Shown here piece after piece: positions 7,332 to 15,609 of a DNA stretch of 21,599 nt. This DNA comes from CAZFCK01 sp964517355 (GTDB lineage Bacteria > Desulfobacterota > Desulfovibrionia > Desulfovibrionales > Desulfovibrionaceae): NCBI GenBank assembly GCA_964517355.1, contig CAZFCK010000062.1, positions 1 through 21,599 of the forward strand. Direction: 5' to 3'. The notes under the pieces were generated by a model that was not told the DNA's origin, made no database searches, and saw nothing but the letters and a program-made list of their open reading frames with translations. The translations under genes and the position numbers were made by a program. Position 1 is the first letter of the stretch; every line of letters starts with the position of its first letter.

Positions 7332-9038
7332 ATGACAGAATACTGGTCCGGTTCCATCACTTTTACAGGGCTCGGCAGCGGTACGGATTTCGATTCGGTT
7401 ATCGAAGCCACCATGGATGTGGAAAGCTACCGTCTCAACCGCATGGAGGTCTGGGGCGAACAGTGGTCCTCCAAACTTGAGCAGGTCGAGGAAATCAGTT
7501 CCGAACTCGCCCTCTATAAGACCCAGTTGGAAAGCATCTCTTCCGTGGAGGACTTTTTGGTCAAAACCGCCGGCAGCGGTAACAGCTCGGTTCTTTCCGT
7601 GTCCGCGAGTTCGGAGGCCAAACAGGGCAGCTACGAAATCGAAGTGGGGCAAAAGGCTCAAAACGATATCTGGAGCACGAGCGCGGGCTGGGACAGCGCG
7701 GATACCGTGATCACGGATACGGACGCCACCTTCTCAGTCACCTATGGCGACACGCTGCTTGAAATAGAGGTGCCCGGAGGCACCACCCTTGAGGGATTTG
7801 TCAGCCTCATCAACAACGATGCCGCAATGGGGGATTCCATCCGCGCCAATGTGCTGGACGATGGAGACGAGGTGCATCTGCAACTCCGCGGTCTTGACCT
7901 GGGCGCCGGCAATACCGTGACTATCGAGGATCTTGGGACGTCTTCCATTTCCGGCCTCGCGCCCGATGATTTTATCCAGACACAGCAGGCCCAAAACGCG
8001 CAAATCAAGGTGGACGGTTTCCCGGCCGGAGAGGACGAGTGGATAGAGCGCGACAGCAATACCATCACCGATGTCATTGAAGGCTTGAGTCTGACCATTC
8101 TCGATACGACCGAGGGTGGCACCGTGAGTGTGGACGTGGACACGGATATCGACGCAATTATCGAAAATATCGAGAGCTTCGTCGAACGCACCAACACCAT
8201 CCGCGAGGCCATCCGTGCTCTGGACGAAGACGTGGAGCTGGTCGACGAGGACGGCGAAGAGATCGATACCACGGGTTATTATGTGCGTGGCAATTATGGT
8301 ATGGATATTATAGAACAATCGTTGCAGGATATTCTGGCCTCGAAAGGTGTTGGTTTTACCTATTACGACGCGGGCACCAAGTCCGGCGATATCTACACGA
8401 GCCTTAGCGCCATAGGCATCAGCACGGACGCTGACGACGATTCCACGGAATTCGGCAATCTGGTTATTGATTACGATGCGTTGGAAGAAGCTTTGACCAA
8501 TGATCCGGAAGCGGTGGCCAGAATATTCGCCGCTGAAAACGACGGGGTAAGCTACGACGCATCGTTGACCTACGATTCTTCCATCACAGGTATCACCGAA
8601 GCCGGTGAATACGAAATCGAATACACCGTGCAAGGCGGGGTTATCGTCAACGCCAGCGTCGACGGCCATGCCGCAAGCGTGGACGGCTGGACCATCACCT
8701 GCGATTCAGGTTACGCCGCCGCAGGCCTGGCCGTCACGGCCAACAACCATGGAGACGGCACTTATTCAGGCACCGTGTGCCTGCGGCAGGGCAAAATAAA
8801 TCAGACACTCGACAAGTTGGACAACTTCACGTCGGCGGAAAACGGCACGTTGAAAATTATTGAGGATAGTTATCAAAGCATTATCGACAACAATGAAGAG
8901 GCCATGGAGAAGGAGCAGGCCCGCCTGGACCGCAAGGAGGCCTATCTCATTGAGCGCTACGCCGCCCTGGAAAGCCTTTTGGGAGAATATGAAGACATCA
9001 ACACGTCCCTGGAATCTCTTATAGCTGATCTTGAATAA
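7332..9038 (+). CDS. fliD: Flagellar filament cap protein FliD (HAP2)
   Basis: A 568-residue cap that folds flagellin onto the filament tip. FliD_N covers residues 9-113, beginning ITFTGLGSGTDFDSVIEATM. FliD_C covers about 220-568, with YYVRGNYGMDIIEQSLQDIL, LSAIGISTD and ALEEALTNDPEAVARIFA. The end is a long amphipathic helix (EKEQARLDRKEAYLIERYAALESLL). An extra beta-rich stretch at about 408-485 (ITEAGEYEIEYTVQGG, DGTYSGTVCL) interrupts the usual C-terminal domain. TAGGAG lies before the ATG. The hairpin spacer separates it from flgL. fliS or fliT chaperone genes do not follow; the next gene is on the other strand. Confidence 0.95.
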   Translation: MTEYWSGSITFTGLGSGTDFDSVIEATMDVESYRLNRMEVWGEQWSSKLEQVEEISSELALYKTQLESISSVEDFLVKTAGSGNSSVLSVSASSEAKQGSYEIEVGQKAQNDIWSTSAGWDSADTVITDTDATFSVTYGDTLLEIEVPGGTTLEGFVSLINNDAAMGDSIRANVLDDGDEVHLQLRGLDLGAGNTVTIEDLGTSSISGLAPDDFIQTQQAQNAQIKVDGFPAGEDEWIERDSNTITDVIEGLSLTILDTTEGGTVSVDVDTDIDAIIENIESFVERTNTIREAIRALDEDVELVDEDGEEIDTTGYYVRGNYGMDIIEQSLQDILASKGVGFTYYDAGTKSGDIYTSLSAIGISTDADDDSTEFGNLVIDYDALEEALTNDPEAVARIFAAENDGVSYDASLTYDSSITGITEAGEYEIEYTVQGGVIVNASVDGHAASVDGWTITCDSGYAAAGLAVTANNHGDGTYSGTVCLRQGKINQTLDKLDNFTSAENGTLKIIEDSYQSIIDNNEEAMEKEQARLDRKEAYLIERYAALESLLGEYEDINTSLESLIADLE

Positions 9039-9073
9039 TTCTGGATTGTTGAGAGAAATTGGCAAAAGTCTGT

Positions 9074-9343
9074 TCATTGTCGCGGCGAGGCGTATTCAAG
9101 TAAAAAGCCGCGTTTTCGCGAACGGGGGAGTTTTTTTAGGGCCGCTTCCAACCTGCAGGCCGCGCTACGGTCCGGCGTCCGGGCGGAGGCAAGCAACCGC
9201 ACGGGTCTGCGTGAGCGTGTGTATTTCGCCCCACCAGGGAGCAGCCCGTTGTGTTGCTCCATCCGGCGTTGCAGATCGGTCGTCACGCCGCAATACAACG
9301 TGCCATCCGCGCATTCAAGTAGATAAACATGCCAGGGTCGCAA
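9074..9343 (-). CDS. GIY-YIG domain protein (UPF0213/YhbQ type)
   Basis: An 89-residue single-domain GIY-YIG nuclease-fold protein. The motif reads VYLLECADGTLYCG (GIY as VYL, YIG as YCG). It is followed by the conserved DLQRRMEQHN, GAKYTRSRRPVRL and the helix with the metal-binding Glu (RLEAALKKL). The length is normal for the family. The start is a TTG at 9343, chosen because GAGG lies five bases upstream and no in-frame ATG fits. Homologues are DNA-repair-like or of unknown role. It converges with fliD (35-bp gap) and is separated from the upstream kinase gene by a terminator hairpin, so it probably has its own promoter, which I cannot place. Confidence 0.85.
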   Translation of the reverse strand: MRPWHVYLLECADGTLYCGVTTDLQRRMEQHNGLLPGGAKYTRSRRPVRLLASARTPDRSAACRLEAALKKLPRSRKRGFLLEYASPRQ

Positions 9344-9370
9344 TGAAACCTCATTGACAAGATTTTTGGC

Positions 9371-9424
9371 CGAAAAGAAAACGCGAGAGGGGAAACCTTT
9401 TGAAAAGGGTTTCCCCTCTCGCGT
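9371..9424 (-). terminator. Long intrinsic terminator (family C) after the kinase gene
   Basis: ACGCGAGAGGGGAAACC pairs with its complement ending at 9424; the stem of about 17 bp extends by TTTT/AAAA with one bulged base. Read on the minus strand the stem is followed by TTTTCTTTTC. It lies 200 bp past the kinase stop codon and should end that transcript. A near copy, inverted, lies at 18131-18182. Confidence 0.75.
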
Positions 9425-9532
9425 TCTCCCCTTCCGAAACCTTTTAATGCTGAGATGCCAACGTAATGTTTTTGGTTATGTATAATAACACGTTATAATT
9501 TATTTAAAAAATATATTATGACCGTTTTTATG

Positions 9533-9587
9533 GGCGTCCAGGGGCCTCCCCTGGTCGTCGTGAGGGCGCGAAAGCCCGCGACTTTAT
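9533..9587 (+). repeat. Family B double-hairpin repeat, copy 2
   Basis: 55 bp, one base off the consensus (GAGGGC in place of GCGGGC, which weakens the second hairpin). On the minus strand it begins 37 bp after the stop codon of the kinase gene, so it is probably transcribed as part of that mRNA's 3' end. Confidence 0.88.
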
Positions 9588-9624
9588 TCTTTTTTTCTTT
9601 AAGTCCGAAAGTCGTATTACCTGC

Positions 9625-12399
9625 TTAAAGCATGACCACCTGAATACCTTGCGTCCCGCTGAGGTGGGCGATATTGGTCAGGTATCTGGCTTGGCGTGGA
9701 ACATAAATCATGCCGGTGAAGCCTGACGCCACGCGCTTCGGTAGTTCCTCGACCTCGCAATAGGTACATGTCCCCTTGTCGTCGCAAAGAAAGGAATAGC
9801 CGGAAGCCCATTCCTTGCTTTGGGAAATGGTCTTCAGGTTGGGCACGAGGCTGCCGTCCTGGAGCAGCAGGGAGTGCGCCGTGGACAACAGCAAAGCCTC
9901 ATCAATGGGTTTGGAGAGCACCGCATTGCTGCTTGTGTGATTGTCCGCGTTCGTGTCCGCAAGGGCCGAGACGACGATAATGGGGATGTTGGACAGGTGT
10001 GGATCGTTGCGGAGCTGATCGATCGTTTCCGAGCCGTGCATAGTCGGCATCATGAGGTCCATGGTGATCAGATCCGGGGGCGTCGCTTTGGCCAGTTCCA
10101 GAGCCGTCGTTCCATCGGAGGCCGTGGCCACGCGATATCCCGCATCTTCGAAAAGATGGAGGAGCAGGGCCTGAATGTGCTGATCGTCGTCCACCACCAG
10201 CACCATTGGGGCGCTTTCGTTATCCAGCTGTTGAGCGTGCAGGTGCAGTTCGTTTGGTTTTTCGGGGGTGGATTCCTTGTCTGCACGAACAGGGATTTCA
10301 AAGATAAATTCCGCACCTTTTTCATACTCGGATTCCACCCAGATGATGCCGTTGTAATGTTCCACGATGTTTTGGCATATAGCCAGGCCCAGCCCCGTCC
10401 CCTGGGGCTTTTCGCGCCGGGTGTCCCGTTCGGCGATTTGGTGGAATTTGTCGAAAACTTTGAGCAGTTCCTCTTTCATGATGCCAATGCCCGTGTCTTT
10501 GACACGGCATTGGAGGATGCCGTTGCGTTGGCAGACGTTGAGCAGAATGCTCCCGCTTGATGTGAATTTCAGCGCGTTGTTCATGAGGTTGAGGAGCACT
10601 TGCGTGAGTCTGTCCCTGTCGGCATAGATCAGCGGCAGATGGGGCGAGATGTTGTGGCGGACCGTGATGTCCCGTTTACCGCGAATCTGGGCGAACATGG
10701 AACTCATGGTGTCTAAGGCCACTTCCTGGAAATCAAGCAGGGAATCATGCCACTCAAGCCTGCCCGCTTCAATTTTGGCTAAATCCAGAAAGTCGTTGAT
10801 CAGGCGTGAAAGCCGCTCTCCCTCGAGTACGATAATGTCGAGATTCCCCTGTATACGGTTGGCGCGTTTGCGGGTCGTACTGGTTTCGTATGAGCATGAA
10901 TCGTTTAATTTGCTGTAATCTCTGGCAATGATTTTCGCAAACCCGAGAATCGACGTGAGAGGCGTGCGCAATTCATGTGAGACGGAGGAAACGAAGTTGG
11001 TTTTCAACTCATCAAGCTCTTTGAGCCGGATGTTGGCTTCCTCCAGTTTGTGGGCCTTGCGTTCCAGAGCCCTGGTGCGCAGGCGGACTTTTTTTTCCAG
11101 ATTTTGATTCAGGTCTTCAAGCTCGAAGCGGCGGCGTTCGTCGCGTTGGCGCAGGCCGCGTATCCGTTTGATCATGGAATTGAAGTGCCAGCAGAGTTTT
11201 CCGATTTCGCCGCTCACCTCTTCAGGGGCGCTGACGTTCAGATCTCCATGGCTCACGCGCTGACAGACTTTGGAGAGAATGTTGACCGGCTTCAGCTGGC
11301 TGCGCAGGATGAAAGCCAAGGCCAATCCCAGCAACAGAATGGAGCCCAGCGCCGGAAAAAAGATGCGTGCGACGAAAGCCGGCAACGGTTCTTCGATCTC
11401 GGAGACGTAGGAAGACGCGCACACGGTCCATCCGGTTGTGGGCTCCACGGTGCACCATGCTATTTTTCGATAAATGTAGTTGTCTATGTCGCTTGGCGTA
11501 TTCCAATCGTAAAACATAAAATTTTGATCCCATGGCTGCTCCGCGGTCTCTTGCATTCTATCGCACAAGGGGCGCGTTGCACTGGGGAGGGTGAAATCAA
11601 TGGTGTTGTCCCCGGTCATCAATGGATGCACTATCATATTGCAGGATTGATCAAGTACGAGCATATAGCCTGATTTGCCGACTACGATTTCATTGATGCG
11701 CGCGCGCATTTCATTGAGAATAAGCTGACGTTTCTGCTGCAACGCTTCCAATTTTTTTGAGAAGTTGGTTGTTGCGAAGAGCGTCAATCCCAGATTTTTG
11801 AGATGGCGGACGCCTGTGAGGGTGATCCTTGCGCCCTGGTCCTGATAAAGCAAATGGTAAATGTCTCGTTCCGGAAGCTGCTGCGCGGCTGCGGTGAGTT
11901 GGGTCAGAAGAGACGCGCCGGTATTGTCCAATGTCGCATCGCCGGGAACATGGGCGAGAAAATCTGTGGCATCCACTACAACCACGCCATTGGCGGCGAG
12001 AATGCCGACCGCGGGATCCTGCTGCCGGTAATGCGTGTTGAGCCAGGAAAAGAATTCGTTGTCCCGATTGGAGATGTTGTCCAAAGGCTGTGAAATCACG
12101 GCGCGCATGGTAAAATCCAAGGCTTCTCGCAGACTATCCTTGCTTTGCTGTAAGGCGGAAAAGCGATTTTCCTGGATGTGGATCTGCGTGTTGCCTATGA
12201 TGTCGACTGTGTTGCGTAAAACCGTGAAGGCGGCTTCCGTGCTGATGGAGTATACCAGTTGCTTGCCTATCCACTTGGATACGGCCATGGCGGCCAGGGC
12301 AGTGAGCAAGCCCAAAATGGCGGTGGCCAACGTGAGGCGCCAGAACGCCGAATCAGGCATGATGCGGCGCATAAGCCTTTTCTTGGTAGGCAGGGCCAT
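9625..12399 (-). CDS. Membrane hybrid sensor histidine kinase with receiver domain
   Basis: About 924 residues from the ATG at 12399, seven bases after the stop of the binding-protein gene; GGAGAAG precedes it at long spacing. A longer frame would start at a TTG at 12450 inside the upstream gene and is less likely. Layout: TM1 (~20-43), a ~300-residue periplasmic sensor (Cache-like, inferred), TM2 (~346-365), HAMP (~367-420), coiled coil (~420-465), HisKA with SSVSHELRTPL (His475), HATPase with NLMNNALKFT, DTGIGI and GTGLGL, and a receiver at ~732-845 (VVDDD; phospho-Asp781 in MDLMMP; Lys830). A ~75-residue tail with C-x5-C-x2-C (CDDKGTCTYC) follows and I do not recognise it. It probably reads a ligand through the co-transcribed binding protein; no output regulator is adjacent. 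Confidence 0.92.
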   Translation of the reverse strand: MALPTKKRLMRRIMPDSAFWRLTLATAILGLLTALAAMAVSKWIGKQLVYSISTEAAFTVLRNTVDIIGNTQIHIQENRFSALQQSKDSLREALDFTMRAVISQPLDNISNRDNEFFSWLNTHYRQQDPAVGILAANGVVVVDATDFLAHVPGDATLDNTGASLLTQLTAAAQQLPERDIYHLLYQDQGARITLTGVRHLKNLGLTLFATTNFSKKLEALQQKRQLILNEMRARINEIVVGKSGYMLVLDQSCNMIVHPLMTGDNTIDFTLPSATRPLCDRMQETAEQPWDQNFMFYDWNTPSDIDNYIYRKIAWCTVEPTTGWTVCASSYVSEIEEPLPAFVARIFFPALGSILLLGLALAFILRSQLKPVNILSKVCQRVSHGDLNVSAPEEVSGEIGKLCWHFNSMIKRIRGLRQRDERRRFELEDLNQNLEKKVRLRTRALERKAHKLEEANIRLKELDELKTNFVSSVSHELRTPLTSILGFAKIIARDYSKLNDSCSYETSTTRKRANRIQGNLDIIVLEGERLSRLINDFLDLAKIEAGRLEWHDSLLDFQEVALDTMSSMFAQIRGKRDITVRHNISPHLPLIYADRDRLTQVLLNLMNNALKFTSSGSILLNVCQRNGILQCRVKDTGIGIMKEELLKVFDKFHQIAERDTRREKPQGTGLGLAICQNIVEHYNGIIWVESEYEKGAEFIFEIPVRADKESTPEKPNELHLHAQQLDNESAPMVLVVDDDQHIQALLLHLFEDAGYRVATASDGTTALELAKATPPDLITMDLMMPTMHGSETIDQLRNDPHLSNIPIIVVSALADTNADNHTSSNAVLSKPIDEALLLSTAHSLLLQDGSLVPNLKTISQSKEWASGYSFLCDDKGTCTYCEVEELPKRVASGFTGMIYVPRQARYLTNIAHLSGTQGIQVVML

Positions 12400-12406
12400 G
12401 GGTGTG

Positions 12407-13702
12407 TCACTTCTCCAGAGGTTCCAGTTCAGGGGGCAATCCGGCTTCAATGCGCCAGGTTTTCCATTGCTCCGGGGTGAGTGCGAGTTCAGCGCCCTTT
12501 TTGTAGCCTATTATGGAAAAATAGTCCTGCCTTCTGGAATTCGCAAGTACGGTTTCAACAGGGTTGCCTTGGACCATATACAGGGTTTGCACGTTTTGAT
12601 GATCCAGGGCGCGCCATGTTTGCGTGTCTTTGAGCAAGGAGAAGGAATGGCCTTCCAAGGCCTTGATCACCGCCGGGCCTTCAAAGCTGCCGGCCCGTTC
12701 CACAGCGTTGCTGTATTCATGGACGATGGTATAGGCGCTGGCTCCCGATGTACTGGGATAGTGGCGGTAGCGGTCCAAAAAAGCTTCCACAAAAGCCCGC
12801 CCCGTTGGGGAGTCGAAGAGATAGGGGACTTTCCAGGTCCAGGGCAGGGTGCCGACCACGCCTTGCATGCCTCTGGGGCCTGTGCGTTCGGCCATGCCCA
12901 ATGTCAGGTTGGGCACCACGATTTGCATGCGATCTTTTAATCCCATATTCGTCGCTTGGCGGAGCGCGTAAGCGAGGTCTTTGCCAAAGAGCACCAATGC
13001 CAGCACATCCGCCTGATGTTGGGCGGCTTTTTGCAACTCCCCGCTGAAAGTTGTTTGCCCGAGAGGGGTCAGGCTGCGGGGATGCAGTGTCGTATCCGTG
13101 ACGCCGATCACCTGGCGCAGGCTGTTTTCCGTGCTCCACCCCCATGTGTAGTCGGCTGTGATAAAGTAATAGCGCTTATCGGGAAAATGGTTGTGGAGCC
13201 AGTCCGCAAGCAGCATGGCCGCCATCCAGGAGTCGCTGCATTCTCGAAACGAGAAGCGATGGCCATGCGTGACGGTGGTGTCCATGGAGTAGGTCAGGGT
13301 GCCGAAAAAGGGTACCTTGCGTTGCTGGCAGATATCGGCCGCGGCCACGGCCACAGCTGAGGAAGAACCGCCGAAAATCATTGTGCAGCCCGCATCGATG
13401 AGTTCATTCACGTTGAGCTGCGTGATGAGTGTATTTGAAGCCGAGTCGCGGGGCAGCAGTTGTAAGCGCCGCCCCAATACGCCGCCTGAGCGGTTGATTT
13501 CGTCCACGGCCATGCGCGCCGAGCGGATTTGGTCCAGACCCTCCACGGAATAGGGGCCGGTGAGCGGATAATTGATGCCCAGAAGAATGGGGTCGTTCGC
13601 GAGAGCCGTTCCGCCGGCCAGTATGAACATGGCAAGGGAGACCAGGCAAAACGAAACGGTCATAAGAAGATCCCGCGGCGGGAAGCGAAATGCAGACTCC
13701 AT
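12407..13702 (-). CDS. Periplasmic ligand-binding protein (Peripla_BP_6, Leu/Ile/Val-type)
   Basis: A 431-residue exported binding protein. The signal peptide ends TALA35/N36. The mature start ILLGINYPLTGPYSVEG and MAVDEINRSGGVLGRRLQL are classic for the branched-chain amino acid/amide type. IFGGSSSAVAVAAADI, FFGTLTYS and YYFITADYTWGWSTENSLR follow. No ABC permease or ATPase gene is nearby. The next gene in the operon is a hybrid kinase starting seven bases after its stop, so it more likely serves as a ligand sensor than a transporter subunit. The ligand cannot be read from sequence. AAGGA sits six bases before the ATG. Confidence 0.9.
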   Translation of the reverse strand: MESAFRFPPRDLLMTVSFCLVSLAMFILAGGTALANDPILLGINYPLTGPYSVEGLDQIRSARMAVDEINRSGGVLGRRLQLLPRDSASNTLITQLNVNELIDAGCTMIFGGSSSAVAVAAADICQQRKVPFFGTLTYSMDTTVTHGHRFSFRECSDSWMAAMLLADWLHNHFPDKRYYFITADYTWGWSTENSLRQVIGVTDTTLHPRSLTPLGQTTFSGELQKAAQHQADVLALVLFGKDLAYALRQATNMGLKDRMQIVVPNLTLGMAERTGPRGMQGVVGTLPWTWKVPYLFDSPTGRAFVEAFLDRYRHYPSTSGASAYTIVHEYSNAVERAGSFEGPAVIKALEGHSFSLLKDTQTWRALDHQNVQTLYMVQGNPVETVLANSRRQDYFSIIGYKKGAELALTPEQWKTWRIEAGLPPELEPLEK

Positions 13703-13727
13703 ATGCGTTCCTTACCCCCTACTTGCC

Positions 13728-13756
13728 AGTAGACCACAACACTCTGAAAAATTCAA
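13728..13756 (-). promoter_or_regulatory. Candidate sigma-70 promoter for the binding-protein/kinase operon
   Basis: On the minus strand TTGAAT (13756-13751) and TCTACT (13733-13728) are separated by 17 bp, giving a start near 13721 and a leader of about 20 bases before the ATG. The -35 is good and the -10 has four of six consensus bases. Confidence 0.35.
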
Positions 13757-14053
13757 TATGGTCAGCTTGAAACGGCCTTGGAGGAAGAAAGAGGCGGGAG
13801 CATGCGAACAGGTCCGATAAAGGATCGGCACTACCGGGAGCGCAACACGTGCGGCCGTATCATAAGAATTGCCGCCGTAAGTTCGGAGAGGATGAACGTT
13901 TAAATAGATGATAATTAAGTAAGATACGTATGTATTTGCTTAAAAAATAATGTTTATTTATAAAAATATATACGTAAATCCTATGTAAACAATGTTGGAA
14001 AAAAGATGTAGGGTAATAAAAAATGTGGCTATTTTCTTTACTCCGTAAGTGCC

Positions 14054-14093
14054 TTCGGGGGGAAACCTTTCTGTAGAAAGGTTCTCCCCCCGA
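14054..14093. repeat. Long G+C hairpin (family C-like)
   Basis: TTCGGGGGGAAACCTTTC pairs almost completely with GAAAGGTTCTCCCCCCGAA around a TGTA loop. The arrangement (G-run, AAACCTTT, loop, AAAGG, C-run) matches the stems at 9381-9424 and 18131-18172. No T-tract is next to it, so it is a repeat or mRNA-end structure rather than a clear terminator. Confidence 0.65.
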
Positions 14094-14376
14094 ACCTCCC
14101 TTCCAAAGACTTGGCTTATAATAACATGATGTTATATGAAAAGTTCTGGAAAGGAGAGCCCGAGGGGAAGAACCTCTTTCAAGAACTTCAGCCCTTGGGC
14201 GCGGTTGTATCGCGCCTTAGGGATGAAGATAGCAGCGTTGGTTTTCCCCTCGGAAAAACAAGTCGTTCCCACATTGCGGAGTTAAGGACATAGCCATATA
14301 AAAAATAGGGCGCTTCGGGCGAACTGATCCGGCGCATTGGGAACGCCATGCTCTTGACCATTTTTGTATTACTTGC

Positions 14377-15576
14377 ATGAAAAAATTCATTATCAATGTC
14401 TTTCTCGCACTGATTTCGTGCGTTGTCGCCATTGCCGGTGGAGAGATGGCCGTACGGCTGTTTTTTCCCCTGCATTCCACGAAATTGCAGCTCAATCACT
14501 ATGAAAAGGATGGTGTCTCTTTCACTCCGGGCGCCGCATGGGTGTATGAGGAACCGGAATTTATCGAGCGTGTTCAGATCAACGCCTTGGGCTACAGGGA
14601 TATTGAGATTGATATCTCCAAGCCGACGCTTGTGTTTCTCGGTGACAGCCAGACCTACGGCACGGGAGTGAACCAAGGGCAACGCTTTAGTGATCGGATA
14701 CGCACAGCGCTGCTGGCGGAAACTCCGGCGCTGCCCTGCAATATCCTCAACGTGGCCATGCCCGGCACGGACACCGAGGATCAGGTGCGGATGCTGCATC
14801 ATGTGCGGGAGCAGGGTGTGAACGTGGCGCATGTGTACCTCTGCGTCTTCAATAACGACCATTACCATAATTATTTGAAATTACAGTCAGGACGTGGCGC
14901 AAGGGAGCATTCCGCTTCTCATGGAGACGACACCTCGGCGTCGGAACCGGGCCTGGCGGAGCGCGCTTTGAATATTGTGAAAAAGTTGCGTTATCGCAGC
15001 CAGCTTTTTGTTTTTGTCCTGGGACGGCTCCAGGAGTTCGCCTGGTTTCGCGATTTCTATGTTCACGTGAAGTTTGTTCTGGGCGGCGGCGAGCTGATGG
15101 AAATCGACGACACCTACGTCAAGGGGCCGAAGCTGCGCCAATGGCTGCAAAGCACGGAGTATTACATTCGCCGGCTGATGCGGCAGGCGCCTGTAAGCAT
15201 AGTCATCGTTCCCAGTAAATACCGCTATAATCCTGAATTGGCGGCGGAGGCCCGCGCTACACTGCTTACGTTCGGTCATGATCCGGCAAGCGTCGATTTC
15301 ACCGCTGCGTCGCGGATGCTGCGTGATTGGGCAAACCAGATGGGAATTGCTGTTATTGATCCCGCCGAGGATTTTTGCGGGTACGGCTCGCCCCCCGCAT
15401 GCAGCTACCCCATCAATGGGCATCTGACCGAAATCGGGCACCGGCTCATAGCGGATTACATTCTGGCCCGTGACCCGTTCCTCCACAATATGCTGCGAAA
15501 CCGCAATTCCAAATGGAATTGGAAAGCGCGCCAGGACGGTGCGCCCGAAAAACAAAATATTTCGCTACGCAAATGA
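14377..15576 (+). CDS. Membrane-anchored SGNH/GDSL-hydrolase-like protein
   Basis: A 399-residue protein with an N-terminal signal anchor (residues ~4-30). An SGNH fold follows. Block I is FLGDSQTYGTG, with the nucleophile Ser91. NVAMPGTDTEDQ (125-136) occupies the next oxyanion region. The C-terminal block NGHLTEIGHRLIADY carries the likely catalytic His349. The family includes esterases and cell-surface polysaccharide O-acyl transferases; the substrate here is unknown. The ATG has no visible Shine-Dalgarno, so the start or its translation is uncertain. The last ~25 residues (from Asn375) lie past the fold; part of them is encoded by DNA that recurs at 575-598. The stop codon sits inside an 11-bp-stem hairpin. 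Confidence 0.82.
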   Translation: MKKFIINVFLALISCVVAIAGGEMAVRLFFPLHSTKLQLNHYEKDGVSFTPGAAWVYEEPEFIERVQINALGYRDIEIDISKPTLVFLGDSQTYGTGVNQGQRFSDRIRTALLAETPALPCNILNVAMPGTDTEDQVRMLHHVREQGVNVAHVYLCVFNNDHYHNYLKLQSGRGAREHSASHGDDTSASEPGLAERALNIVKKLRYRSQLFVFVLGRLQEFAWFRDFYVHVKFVLGGGELMEIDDTYVKGPKLRQWLQSTEYYIRRLMRQAPVSIVIVPSKYRYNPELAAEARATLLTFGHDPASVDFTAASRMLRDWANQMGIAVIDPAEDFCGYGSPPACSYPINGHLTEIGHRLIADYILARDPFLHNMLRNRNSKWNWKARQDGAPEKQNISLRK

Positions 15577-15596
15577 AAACCACGCTTTTCATTTGC
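15569..15596 (+). terminator. Hairpin at the 3' end of the SGNH gene
   Basis: GCAAATGAAAA and TTTTCATTTGC form a perfect 11-bp stem with a six-base loop; the TGA stop codon is within the left arm. There is no T-tract after it, so it may protect the mRNA end or terminate weakly. Confidence 0.45.
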
Positions 15597-15609
15597 GCAG
15601 GAAATCGAT

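Larger units (their letters stand above)
9344..9624. other. Spacer between the kinase and GIY-YIG genes
   Basis: No coding frame is credible. It contains a family B repeat (9533-9587), the family C terminator hairpin (9371-9424), and an AT-rich stretch at about 9475-9530 that resembles the left flanks of the other family B copies. Confidence 0.6.
13703..14376. other. Divergent spacer between the binding-protein and SGNH genes
   Basis: No credible gene. It holds the candidate promoter at 13728-13756, a very AT-rich block at about 13895-14040, and a long hairpin at 14054-14093. A diverged echo of that hairpin (GAGGGGAAGAACCTCTTTC) lies at about 14160-14180. The short frames here have no ribosome site and cross hairpins. 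Confidence 0.6.

Noticed and set aside
12400..12450. Longer kinase start at a TTG inside the binding-protein gene
   Set aside because: It would overlap the upstream gene by 44 bases without a ribosome site; the ATG at 12399 directly after that gene's stop is simpler.
14111..14293. 60-codon plus-strand frame in the divergent spacer
   Set aside because: No ribosome site, crosses a diverged hairpin and has no protein-like features.
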